The notes below the pieces were generated by a model. That model was not told where the DNA came from and made no database searches. It saw only the letters and a list, made by a program, of their open reading frames with translations. A DNA stretch of 64,000 bases from Monilinia fructicola (Eukaryota; Ascomycota; Leotiomycetes; Helotiales; Sclerotiniaceae). Location of the stretch: positions 1,136,001-1,200,000 of the forward strand of contig VICG01000016.1 of the NCBI GenBank assembly GCA_008692225.1, in the 5' to 3' direction. How positions within the stretch are numbered: position 1 is the first letter of the stretch; each line of letters begins with the position of its first letter. Position numbers and translations under genes: made by a program. Of the stretch, positions 25,201 through 35,582 are shown one piece after another.

Positions 25201-25707
25201 TTGCGATCATAGCTTATCGCACACCTTACGTTTTTATACTAAAAACCTCTATTTTTAAATTTTTAACATGTTTAATAAAGAATTAAATATTATAATAAAT
25301 CTTATAATATTTAAACAAATATATAAAGGATTATTAGAGATTATATAAAAATAAATTATTCTATTTTATTTTTATAGTTTTTAAATAGATTATAAATTAT
25401 ATAAAGTTAAATAATATAAGTTTTTTTAAAAAAAAATCGCATATTTTATATAGAAAAAAACATTATATATAAGATTTTAAAGAAAAATTTTAATTTTAAA
25501 GAGATATAACTTTTTAAATAAAATATATAAAAATAAAGAGTTTTATATTTTTAATTTTATTAATCTTAAGATATAATCAATGAAAATTTTTTAAAGATAT
25601 ATAGATAATTATAAAAGTTATTAGAAATTCTAATTTGTATAAGAAAATATAAATTTTACGAGGATTTTATTATAGAAACAAAAGGTATACGATAAGCTAT
25701 GGCCGTA
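25201..25707. mobile_element. TIR element family C, 507 bp
   Basis: Terminal inverted repeats of about 40 bp: left TTGCGATCATAGCTTATCGC then ACACCTTACGTTTTTATAC; right, read in reverse complement, TTACGGCCATAGCTTATCG then TATACCTTTTGTTTCTATAA. Differences are mostly transitions. The interior is AT-rich without open frames. Its ends are unlike families A and B, so this is a third family. Confidence 0.72.
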
Positions 25708-28107
25708 ATTCTTATAATATATAGGTAATATATAATATATCTCATTCATATCCCATCCCATCCCACCTCGGAAATATCACTCTTATCCCATGCAATTAGA
25801 GTAGATATAACGGTAGCTATATTTATCTTTATCTATATTTGTCTTTGTCTATATATATATCTATATACATCTATGTATATGCATCTTTATATCTCTCCCT
25901 CTCCCTCTCCCACTCCCTCTCAACCAAACCAAACCAAACCAAATCTCACCTATAGCATACATATAAATGAATCTACGCTTCATCTTCCCCAATACATTAC
26001 TCGCAACCCCAAATCCCACATCCCACACCACATAATCGAGAAATCCTACATCCTACATCCATCATCCCCCTCCTCCGGAGTCCAGTCCGAGTCTTCCCCC
26101 CTATAAGCACCTGTATATAATAAATCCCAGAGCCAGATCCAGAAGGGTACACTGTAGATTGGAGATTCTGTATTGGCATTGTGTATCTTGGGTTTGGCTT
26201 GGGCTTTGGTGTTGGTATTCTTGCTGTAAGGTAAGGTTACTTTGATGATTTATTTGTTGGTGGGTTGTTCCTATAAGGTTACTAGCTATACTACCTATGC
26301 TATGCTATGCGATACTAGCTATACTATACTATATTATACTATCCATTTTCACAACCTGGGAATGGGGTACGAGACGGTCATTCTACGTGCTTGATTGCAA
26401 GGGACAGGACAGGACAGGACGCTGAGGACAGAACAGGATGGGATGGGTTGTATGGAGTAGAAGATTAATTATGATGTAGGTATGTAATCTTACGATACAA
26501 TAAATACAAAGCACAACACACACAGAGCGTGCGCAGCAGCGTAGGGGGATGGCAAAAATGCAGTATTGTACCTATTTCTTTTATATCCAGGATGGGTGGC
26601 TAGGGTTGTTTTGTGCTTGCTTGTGATGGGTTGGTGACTTGATTGAATGGTGATGGTGATCTTGGGAGGGAAATGTTGTTTTGTGGTGGGAGGGTTGAAG
26701 GTTGTTTAGTTGGTGGATAATTGTGTATAGAGTACTTTATGCCCAATGAGCTACTACTGTACCTATAGGGTTGTGCTTGGCGGATGACCTTGGTGGATGA
26801 TCTGGGGTTGTTGGTTGGGTTGCAGATGGGATGGGATGAATGGAATGAGTGGTTGTGGATGGTGGATATGTATGTGGATTGAGATGTTTGTGTTTGTCTA
26901 GGTGAGTTTATAGGGAGATCGATAGGTAATTAGATGGGTACTTGGGTACTTGCGATGAAGAAATGATTGATGGTTGCATGATTAAATGGTTGGTTGGTTG
27001 GTTGGATTGGTGGATGGAAGTTATATGCAGGACATGACATGTTTTGTTTCCGGACTGGATCTAAGATTAGAGTATGGTGGGCGCTTAAGGTAAGAATAGA
27101 GGGATGGGAAGATTAGAAGGGGGAAAAAAACAGGAGGCCTCGGGAAGAGGAGATTGATGAGGGTTGATGGGATGGGATGAGATAACCTTAATTGTATCTA
27201 CAGATATACATAGGTATATATCTCCATCTCAAAATATATATGGAGTAAGTTTGTAAATATAAGGGGTGAGGATAAAATTAACCTAGCGAGAAATACTTGA
27301 ATAGGAGAAGCCCAGGGGTAAAAAAAGCAGAAAAGGAAGAGAGAGGTGTGAGTAAAGATCAGAGAGTAAGGGGAGTAAGCAGATAACAATTCATTTATAT
27401 AATTTACTGGAGCTTAATGTAATATCTAGATGTAATTTTTTTAAAAATTCAGTACATATTCCAAGAGTAAAGACATCTCGAGGAATCTTAAGAGTAGAGG
27501 GTATACCTAGGTAGTTATTGTAATCCCATGATTATGTGAGGTTGAGGTGTGATTTCCATGTTAGGTATCCATGGATGGATGCACACTTTGTAGTATGATT
27601 GTATAAGAACTCGAAGACAGATGGACTCTTTAAAAATACAGAAAATCGGATATACCTGCCTGCCTGCCTACCTGCCTGAGACTTCGTCATATTCAAGAAA
27701 AGAAAGTTCCAAACTCCAATCCACATTCATCGATTCCCCTGTTGCACGTGACACCACCAGCCTTGCTCATAAACGCGCGGCTTAGCGGACTTGGCTAAAG
27801 CTATGCACGGAGTAAGGTTACCATTGCGCAAGCCTAACTTGTGATTCAAATAGCTATCTACTACAAGGTAATCATATCGCAACCTCAACATCAACACCAA
27901 TAACAACGAATATTCCCGACTTTATCTAGGATACCATTCCAGAACAGCTTGCGCCACAAAACGCGCCGTATTGTTTGACGAGATTCATATGCGCGGCAAG
28001 GAAAGGCTGAATCAAAGCTGGGTTAAGATAGTGATATACTCTTGAGCCGGTAGAATCACAAGCTTGTAGAATCACAGGCTCGTAAACTCGCAAGCTCGCA
28101 GGTAACA
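25708..28107. other. Intergenic spacer
   Basis: 2.4 kb with TCCCTCTC runs (25893-25920), CTATACTA repeats (26290-26340), GGACA repeats (26400-26430) and GGTTGGTT runs (26988-27015). No open frame shows a family motif. The end near 28107 should carry the Vps68 promoter. Confidence 0.45.
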
Positions 28108-28802
28108 ATGTCGGAAGAACGTCTTTGGAAATTCCGAAAGCCGGAATGGATGAATAGTGCGACAGCAAAAGGAGCTGGCGTTTATACGTCTGGAGCTTTG
28201 GTATGATTGCCCTTATACTCCGGCTTCATGGAAGCACGGAATTCCCGATTGAAGTTTACCTCACAATCATCTTACTTACACTTCCAATAGTTCTCCCTCT
28301 CATTTTTCATCCTTCTCGATGCGGCTCTTTGGTCTAAATCTGCTCTTAATGGATCTGATCCACCAATTCACATCACATTCATCGACTGGCTTCCCCTTAT
28401 CTTCTCTTCCCTTGGGATGCTTATTATAAACTCTATTGAAAAGTCACGACTGTCTGCGGACTCTTTCTCTTATAGTGGAAGCGGTGTGGCTTGGAAAGCA
28501 AGAGTGGTTTTGTTCTTGGGATTTGCTAGTTTGGCAGGAGGATTAGCTGGAGGTATTACAGTCTTGGTTCTCAAATACGTGGTGCCTGGTGCGCAATGGC
28601 CTACTTTGGGAATGGGGGTTGCGAATGTGGGAGCTAATGCTGGTGTTATGTTGAGGTGAGTTTATAATCTCTTCCCGATCAATGAGTGGCTTCGATGGAA
28701 TTGGAGGTTGGGAAGATGTATGCTAACGTTGGTTTTAGTTCCGTCGTACTCTGGATCTCGCAGAATATCGAGGATGAATACTCTTACAATCTCGCTCTTT
28801 AA
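28108..28802 (+). CDS. VPS68: Vps68 / TMEM50-family membrane protein
   Basis: Small four-span membrane protein of the UPF0220/TMEM50 family; yeast Vps68 acts with Vps55 in endosome-to-vacuole trafficking. Exons 28108-28200, 28291-28655 and 28739-28802, introns of 90 and 83 bp, product 173 aa, normal for the family. Visible: cytosolic start MSEERLWKFRKPEWMNSATA; hydrophobic spans around SGALFSLSFFILLDAALW, FIDWLPLIFSSLGMLIINSI, WKARVVLFLGFASLAGGLAG and GVMLSSVVLWISQ; acidic end NIEDEYSYNLAL. Start chosen because the first exon encodes the conserved N-terminus. Same orientation as the PIG-O gene that follows 700 bp downstream. Confidence 0.88.
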
Positions 28803-29503
28803 GTGAGTCTAACCCATCCAAAGATTTTGGTATAGTTTGAAGAGATGCGAAGGATTAGGACATGTGGAACATGATGGCATATGGGTATGAAGAACGAATC
28901 GACAGGGAGGTAGTATGATAAGAACGATCAAATGCTTTTAGGGCGTCATTTGTATGTATTATAGGGGAATGTTATATGTTAGCGATATAGGGTGTTGAGT
29001 TTCTGTCAAGTATTTGGCTTCATTCTGGCCCTGTGACAATTACTTCATAATGAAGGAATCCAATTCAACTAAAGGTGTTCAATGTATCCAATGTATATCC
29101 GTAGGAATCAAATTCCATTTTCTAGCAAATCTAAGCATATCAATACTATTTAGCCAAATTAGGTAATTACAGACAGATAGATATGCATACTAAAAGCTTC
29201 CCTCATGTACGTAGATTCTAGAATGTATGGAGATCTTCCGTGCAGAAGTGTTGTGTTGAATTAGCTTCAACGAATGATGGCAGCCGAGAGGACCCGTTCA
29301 AAAAAATAGCTCTTCTACGTTTGAATTGAATGATCTGAACAATTTGTCCTCAATTCTTTTTCTCTCAAAATTTATCTATGGAGTAATGATGATGGCTTCT
29401 TGAGGAATTTATCTTTTGATCACATTTTTATAACTCCCAACCCTCTTTTGGGAGTTCTCTCCATCCCAATTCATACCACATCATTCTTCCAGCTCAAACG
29501 AAG
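28803..29503. other. Spacer between Vps68 and PIG-O
   Basis: 700 bp of AT-moderate sequence: 3' UTR of Vps68 and promoter of the next gene. The CTCTTTTGGGAGTTCTCTCC stretch just upstream of 29500 may be leader sequence. No gene recognised. Confidence 0.45.
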
Positions 29504-32500
29504 ATGATGAAAACAGTAGATCCGAAGCCAGCGCCTGGCGCACACAATTCACTTGCGGCGCAATATGCGAGGGCAAAAGCACGTAAAGAAGCTCAGGAGC
29601 AGGCTATCAGAGAAGGAAAGAAGTTGGATAAGAACGGAAATATCATTGAGCCCAAAGTAGCTAGGAAGAAGGACAAGAGGGATGAATTGAATGAGGCAAA
29701 GAGAAACAAATGGAGGAGGGAATGGTGGGCAGTTGGGGGATGGTGGGTTTGGTTGGCGTAAGTTTTTCTGGGGAAGGCCTTGGAGGGGCATTGTGCTGAT
29801 TTATTTAATGAATAGAATTATGCATGCGGTGGGGATATATTACTTTACCAAGGGATTCCTACTCACCAGGCTGGTGCTAGAAGAATCATCGACTTGTGCC
29901 GAACCACCAATTGCAAGAAATATCGATTACGCAGGAGCTGGTACGCCGGAGGGGGGATGTTGGCATCCAAAGACATTTGATAGAGCTGTAGTGGTGGTGG
30001 TGGATGCATTGCGCTACGATTTCGCGGTGCCATTTCCTGGAGACGACTCGCAGGCTTTTCATAATGCGTTGCCATTCTTGTATGAGACGGCCCGCAGAGA
30101 ACCGCATAATGCATTCTTATTGCCTTTCATCGCGGATCCCCCTACAACTACCTTGCAACGGCTGAAGGGTTTGACGACCGGAACCCTCCCAACATTTGTG
30201 GATGCGGGCTCGAACTTTGCAGGTACTGCTATCGAAGAGGATAATCTCTTGGGTCAGTTGAAACATGCGGGAAAGAAGATTGTCCACCTGGGTGACGATA
30301 CTTGGACTGCGCTGTTTCCTGGATATTTTGAACCGAACATTAGTCGCGCATATGATTCTCTTAATGTATGGGATTTGCATACGGTAGATAATGGGGTCAC
30401 GGAACATATTATGCCACTTCTTGAAGCAGAGAAGAAAGCTGAGTGGGACGTTATCTTTGCACATTACTTGGGTGTAGACCATGCAGGACATAGATATGGA
30501 CCAAATCATCCGGCCATGACGAGCAAGTTACAGCAGATGGATATTTTGGTACGAGGACTCGTGGAGAAGCTTGATGATGATACCCTGTTGGTTATCATGG
30601 GAGATCATGGCATGGATGGTAAAGGTGACCATGGTGGAGAAAGTGATGATGAAGTTGAAGCAGCAATATGGATGTATTCCAAGAAAGGGATATTCGGTCG
30701 CACTGATCCAGCTTTTGTGATCCCCCCACAGAACGCGAAGATACGACCGGTCAATCAAATTGATTTGGTATCAACTCTTGCACTCCTCCTGGGCTTGCCA
30801 ATTCCCTTTAATAACCTTGGAAAGCCCATCGAGGAGGCTTTTGCGGGCAGGAAAGGTAATGCATGGGAAAATTTGGCAAATGTGGCTAGAATGACAGCTG
30901 CTGGTATCAAGAGATATCAAGCTGCATACTTTGCTGCTCGAGGCATCGATGAAAGCACCATTGAAGGATCCCCGTATGCTCTTTGGTCCACAGCTGAGGA
31001 TGCTCTCACTACAAAGTCGACCCAAAAATCTACTGACATCTACCATGCATTCTCTGCCTATCAAACAGAGACGTTACGGATTTGCCGAGATCTCTGGGCA
31101 CGATTTGATGTTCCGAGTATGATCTTGGGTATCTGTATCCTTGCTGGTAGCGTGCTTGTTTTGGTTCTCTATGCCAATAGTAATGCTAGTGATCATGATG
31201 AACCTGAATCGGCAGATCTAGACGAGGCCCAAGCTAAATTAGAGCTTGAAGCTTTCGAAAAAGGAGAGAGGTCTATTGGAGATGAAGAAATCAACCCAAA
31301 CTTGCTTTTTGCAATCTCGGTGGCATCCGCTGTTGGTGGTGCCGTGGGGCTATCTCTCTGGACCATGAAAGCCACTATCTTGGAAGAAGTAATCGATGGA
31401 CAAGTTGTGGAGTTAAGTGCAACTGGTGCCGTGATTGGAGGACTCGTTGGAGCTCTTCTATCGTTGATGAAGATTGGCAATCCCTTTCCCAAAACAATCT
31501 GGGGTTGGTTGGCTGTCATCTTCACTGTAAGTCAGTCGATTGGTTTTGCTTCTAATTCCTACACTATCTGGGAAGACTCGATCTTATTGTTTTTCATCAC
31601 AACGTTCGGAGTGGTTGGTGTCATTTCCTCACTCAGACAATCGAAAGTACGCAATCGTACATTAGGAGTATATCACTCTCTTGTATTCATTGGCCTTGCT
31701 TGGATTGCTTCGTACTCCAAGCTGTGCAGAGAAGAACAAATGCCTTATTGCAGGTCTACATACTACGCTTCTGCTACTTCTTCTACTTCTGCTCCTTGGC
31801 AATTACTTATTCCATTCTTTGTCGCAATTGCCTTGCCTGCTTTCATCAAGTCATACTATGCAACTAGCCTTTCCTATGAAGGGTTCGCACCTGTTTGGAT
31901 TGATGGAGCTTTGAGGTTTGGACTCTTCCTCATTGCCATCTTCTGGACTCTGGATGCTGCTGATGATGGAAACTGGTTCCCTGATTTCTACGAAGGTGCT
32001 TTGAAAGCTATTCGGGTACCTATCGCTCAGACAGTTCTTGCTATGGCGTTTGGTGCTGGAACTATCGCATTTCACTTTGCACCACCCTGCATTGCCATCG
32101 GTACTGTCGCCCTTGGTGATCTTGCACCGGCTGGAGCCCCCAAACGACAAGGCACTCAAGTGATGATTCTAGGCTATGGTAATACTCATGGTGCTCGGTA
32201 CTTTCTCCTTATTACCAATGTGCTCCTTGCCGTTCTCATGGTCCAGAAACCCATGGGATTTGGGGCCCTCTCTCTTATGTCTCTTCAAATTCTTTCCCTT
32301 GTCGAATTCCTTGATCTGAATTCCCTGACCAACTCCCCCATTGGACCAATCATGCTCGCCATACTCGGCTCTTTCCACTTTTTCAAAACTGGTCACCAAG
32401 CTACTCTTTCTTCTATTCAATGGGAGTCCGCTTTTATTCCCCTCCATACAATTCGATACCCATGGTCTCCATTCCTCGTCGCCCTTAATTCGTTCGGTCC

Positions 32501-32810
32501 TCAAATTCTCGCCGCATCCGCCGTCCCCCTCATCGTTTTTTGGAAACAAGAACCAAAGAAAAAGGGACTTCTAAAAGCAGTTACGGCTGCTTTGGCTTGG
32601 CATATCCTTTATTATGCCGTTGTGGGATTGGCAACGGCAATGTGGGCCGGCTGGTTGAGAAGACATCTTATGCTGTATCGCATCTTTAGCCCCAAGTTCA
32701 TGATGGCGGGTACGGTGCTGGGTGTCGTAGAACTTGTGGGTTTGACGGTTATACTTTTGGGTACGAGGGGCAATGTGGGGAGTGTGAGGAGTGTATTTGG
32801 TTGGCCTTGA
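29504..32810 (+). CDS. GPI13: GPI ethanolamine phosphate transferase 3 (PIG-O/Gpi13)
   Basis: ER membrane enzyme that adds ethanolamine phosphate to the third mannose of the GPI anchor, the link later joined to protein. Exon 1 29504-29757, a 58-bp intron 29758-29815 (GTAAGT...GAATAG, which also explains the apparent frame change), exon 2 29816-32810; 1,082 aa, normal for fungal Gpi13. Order: charged cytosolic N-terminus, first transmembrane span ending in YYFTKGFLLTRLVL, lumenal alkaline-phosphatase-like domain with VVVVDALRYDF (about residue 143), HYLGVDHAGHRYG (about 300) and the metal-binding MGDHGMDGKGDHGGES (about 348), then about a dozen hydrophobic spans from residue 500 to the C-terminus. 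Start at MMKTVDPKP fits the next upstream context; the tandem Met makes the exact first residue uncertain. Confidence 0.92.
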
Positions 32811-33575
32811 GGAAGGGAAGGGTGCTGGTAATACGCATAGAATTAGCTTTTTACTACCTTTTATGAGCTGTCGGGTAGCGGTAGTTGGAGCTGGAAATGA
32901 GAAATGGTGCATGATTTCATGGATATTTTGAACGATATACCATCCCTAGCTTTGGTATAATGGGTCTGGGTATCTAGAGCTATAACGTTGTGGTTTCCTT
33001 CAACAAATGATGGAGATCGATTTAGATAGATTTATATAGAGATAGAGAATAATATATTTTTGTGGACAATATGTTTCTCAGAGGGTATATTTCGTAAAAT
33101 GGAATCAGGCGAGATCTTTCACTGAACGCACCGGTAATGAGTCTTTTTATGTTATTGTATCAATCTCCAGAACTACTAGTACTACTGACCTTCCCTTCCC
33201 TTCCCTTCCCATCCCATCCCATGTGACCTTCAGACTCGACTCTCAGATGTGCAACAATACTTGTTCCTTCACGTGATTATAACCTAAAAAGATCCGAGGT
33301 TCATCCGAGCCAATGCGGTCTCGTCGCAATCGATGGATGGATACCATACTCGTCCTGTAGCTTCTACGCGCTTGGATGCGTGCTTTATAATTATATCATT
33401 CTATGGTTTTTGGGGGGGAAGGTTTCCCTCTTGATGTGCAATAGCGATAGCGAGAATAAGTACAACTACAGCAGCAGCAATAGCAGCAACAAATTCTAAT
33501 TACTATATCAATGCGAAGAATTTCGTAGAGCGATCGGAATACGAAAAGTCTTTTGCGGTAGAGCATTTACTCAAC
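32811..33575. other. Spacer between PIG-O and snRNP gene
   Basis: Contains a CTTCC run and CCCATCCCATCCC (33188-33222), and CAGCAGCAATAGCAGCAAC (33470-33490). These are regulatory or leader sequences by position. No gene recognised. Confidence 0.45.
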
Positions 33576-34694
33576 ATGGCGGAACCATCCAGGAGACGGC
33601 AACGTCCGGATAGTACGAAGATGTGGGAGGAAAGTGAGAATCGTGGGGTGGCGAGAGATAGAGATAGAGATAGGGATAGGGATCGGGATCGAGGCGGAGA
33701 TGAGAGGATTGATCGCGGGGATCGTCGTGAGGAGAGAGACCGCAATTATGATCGCGGGTATGATCGGAGTCGTAGGGAAAGGAGCAGGTCGCCGCGCGAT
33801 TCGAGGGATCATAGACGTGGGGCTTATAGGGATCGGGAGCGGGAGCGGGAGCGGGAGAGAGAGAGGGCGGATCGTGGGGGTAGGAGAGATGATCGGGATC
33901 GCGATCGGGAGGCGCGAGGGGGGGAGAGGGGTGAGAGGAGTCGGGGGTATAGGGATCGGAATGAGGAGCGGTCGGTGAGGAGGGATGTGCCGGATAGGAC
34001 GAGAGGTGAGTTTATGCCCACTGCGTTTTCGCAGATGCGATCTGCGTTGAGGGGGAGATCTAACGTTGGCCAAGACGATGTTCGCAGGTCGAGGGAAAAG
34101 GATGAGGATGGGAATGGGATTGGGATTGGGAGAAGAGGTATGTTTCTATCTGGTTCGGATGAGGATCGGGGTTTGGTGCTTGCGATTAGAACCGTGTCTA
34201 ATTTACATCAAGACAATGAGAGATCGCTGAGAGACAAGTCGAGCGAACGAGCGAGGTCAAAGAGTCCGCGGCGCAATGATGAGCGAGATTATAAGAGAGA
34301 TCGGAGTGGTGATGAGGCTTCACACAAGAACGATTATACATCTGATCGAAATGTCACTCCGCAACCAGTGAGCTTTAGTATTGGGGCGAGTCACGCAGTT
34401 ACGGGGCAGGATCATGATCGGATGGATATCGATGGTGGGAATAAGAAGAAGCAATCTCAGCCCAAGAAGAGGGTTGAGGAGGAGGAAGAGGATGATGATG
34501 ATATTGTGGTTGAGGATGATGGTATGGCTGCCATGCAAGCGATGATGGGATTTGGAGGGTTCGGCACGACGCAAAATAAACAGGTCCCGGGAAATAATGT
34601 TAGTGCGGTGAGGAAGGAGAAGAAGACGGAGTATCGGCAGTATATGAATAGGGTTGGAGGATTTAATAGACCTTTGAGTCCGAGTAGGGATTAG
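33576..34694 (+). CDS. U4/U6.U5 snRNP 27 kDa-like protein
   Basis: Spliceosomal tri-snRNP protein of the SNRNP27 (DUF1777) family. The diagnostic C-terminus is MGFGGFGTTQNKQVPGNN, then KTEYRQYMNRVGGFNRPLSP. The N-terminal two-thirds is an RD/RE/RS-repeat region typical of splicing factors, followed by an acidic EEEEEDDDDIVVEDD stretch. The frame is open throughout (372 aa), but two embedded segments look like introns of length divisible by three: 34006-34074 (GTGAGT...CTAAC...CAAG, 69 bp) and 34138-34212 (GTATGT...CTAAT...CAAG, 75 bp). Removing both deletes the only two stretches that are not Arg/Asp/Ser-rich and gives 324 aa; I favour that model, with exons 33576-34005, 34075-34137 and 34213-34694. 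Confidence 0.85.
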   Translation: MAEPSRRRQRPDSTKMWEESENRGVARDRDRDRDRDRDRGGDERIDRGDRREERDRNYDRGYDRSRRERSRSPRDSRDHRRGAYRDRERERERERERADRGGRRDDRDRDREARGGERGERSRGYRDRNEERSVRRDVPDRTRGEFMPTAFSQMRSALRGRSNVGQDDVRRSREKDEDGNGIGIGRRGMFLSGSDEDRGLVLAIRTVSNLHQDNERSLRDKSSERARSKSPRRNDERDYKRDRSGDEASHKNDYTSDRNVTPQPVSFSIGASHAVTGQDHDRMDIDGGNKKKQSQPKKRVEEEEEDDDDIVVEDDGMAAMQAMMGFGGFGTTQNKQVPGNNVSAVRKEKKTEYRQYMNRVGGFNRPLSPSRD

Positions 34695-35582
34695 TTGAGA
34701 GGAGAGGAGGGGATGGGAGGGGATGGGAGGGGATGGGAATGGGAGTGGGAGTGGGAGTGGGAGTGGGAGTGGGAGTGGATGAATAGTTTCATGACAGATC
34801 GGATAAATGGTCATGAGGGGAGAGATGTTGAAGGGGTTACATCTGTTTCCAGAGGGGAACACTGGAAAGATTGAGAGGTTGGTGGATTGCACATTAGCAT
34901 ATTAGCATCTTGATTGATATATTGCATGACCACATGATATCCAGAGCTGGAGGGTTAACTTCCTGGTTAATTTAGCATTTTTGTTTTTCGGAGCGACTGT
35001 TTCTCTCTTACTCGTACATTCATATGCATGAGGTGATTCCTCGAGTAGAAGTAAAGTATGAAAGAGTCAAGCAAGTCAAGAGGATAAATACCGTACTCAG
35101 GAACATGTTCCCGATTACCGAAGAATCATTGTGAAGTTGCCAATTAATCAATGAATTAATTAATTAATTGATTGATTGATTGATTAATAATAATTCATTC
35201 ATTTATCCATTTTACTCTGGCTCCAGACCCGTTCAACCAATCAGGTCCTTTAAATTGTACCTCTTCAATCTGTTGGCCAATCATCGTTCATCGTTCTTTC
35301 ATGGCTACTGTTGGATTTGAAAGCCTTCCAAGGTTCCTTGCAGCCTTGCCTTACAGGCTGATAGAAAGGCAATCTATCCACAAATTCGCAACGTGTGTTC
35401 TATTCTTTATGTAGAGAAGAGTTCCCACGAATTCAACCATTCTCTCTTCTCTTGAACCAAAACCCTCTTTTCACATTTCACATGTTGAGTTATCAGATCC
35501 CAACACCGGAGCTCAACTTTTGGTTTTCAAGCTCTTCCAGCTCTTCCAGCTCCTCCCGTCTTGCCATTGCAATTGGGGAAAT
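34695..35582. other. Spacer between snRNP and glucosidase genes
   Basis: Begins with GGGAGT repeats (34736-34778) in the 3' flank and has ATTA/ATTG repeats (35153-35190). It includes the promoter and leader of the glucosidase gene. An alternative upstream in-frame ATG at 35520 lies near its end. Confidence 0.45.

Noticed and set aside
29691..29815. Alternative PIG-O start (MRQRETNGGG...) in the frame of exon 2
   Set aside because: The segment is explained by the end of exon 1 in another frame plus a 58-bp intron with consensus splice sites; the spliced version gives the conserved N-terminal membrane span.
33567..34073. 168-codon Pro/Ile-rich minus-strand frame
   Set aside because: Antisense of the Arg/Asp repeat region of the snRNP protein.
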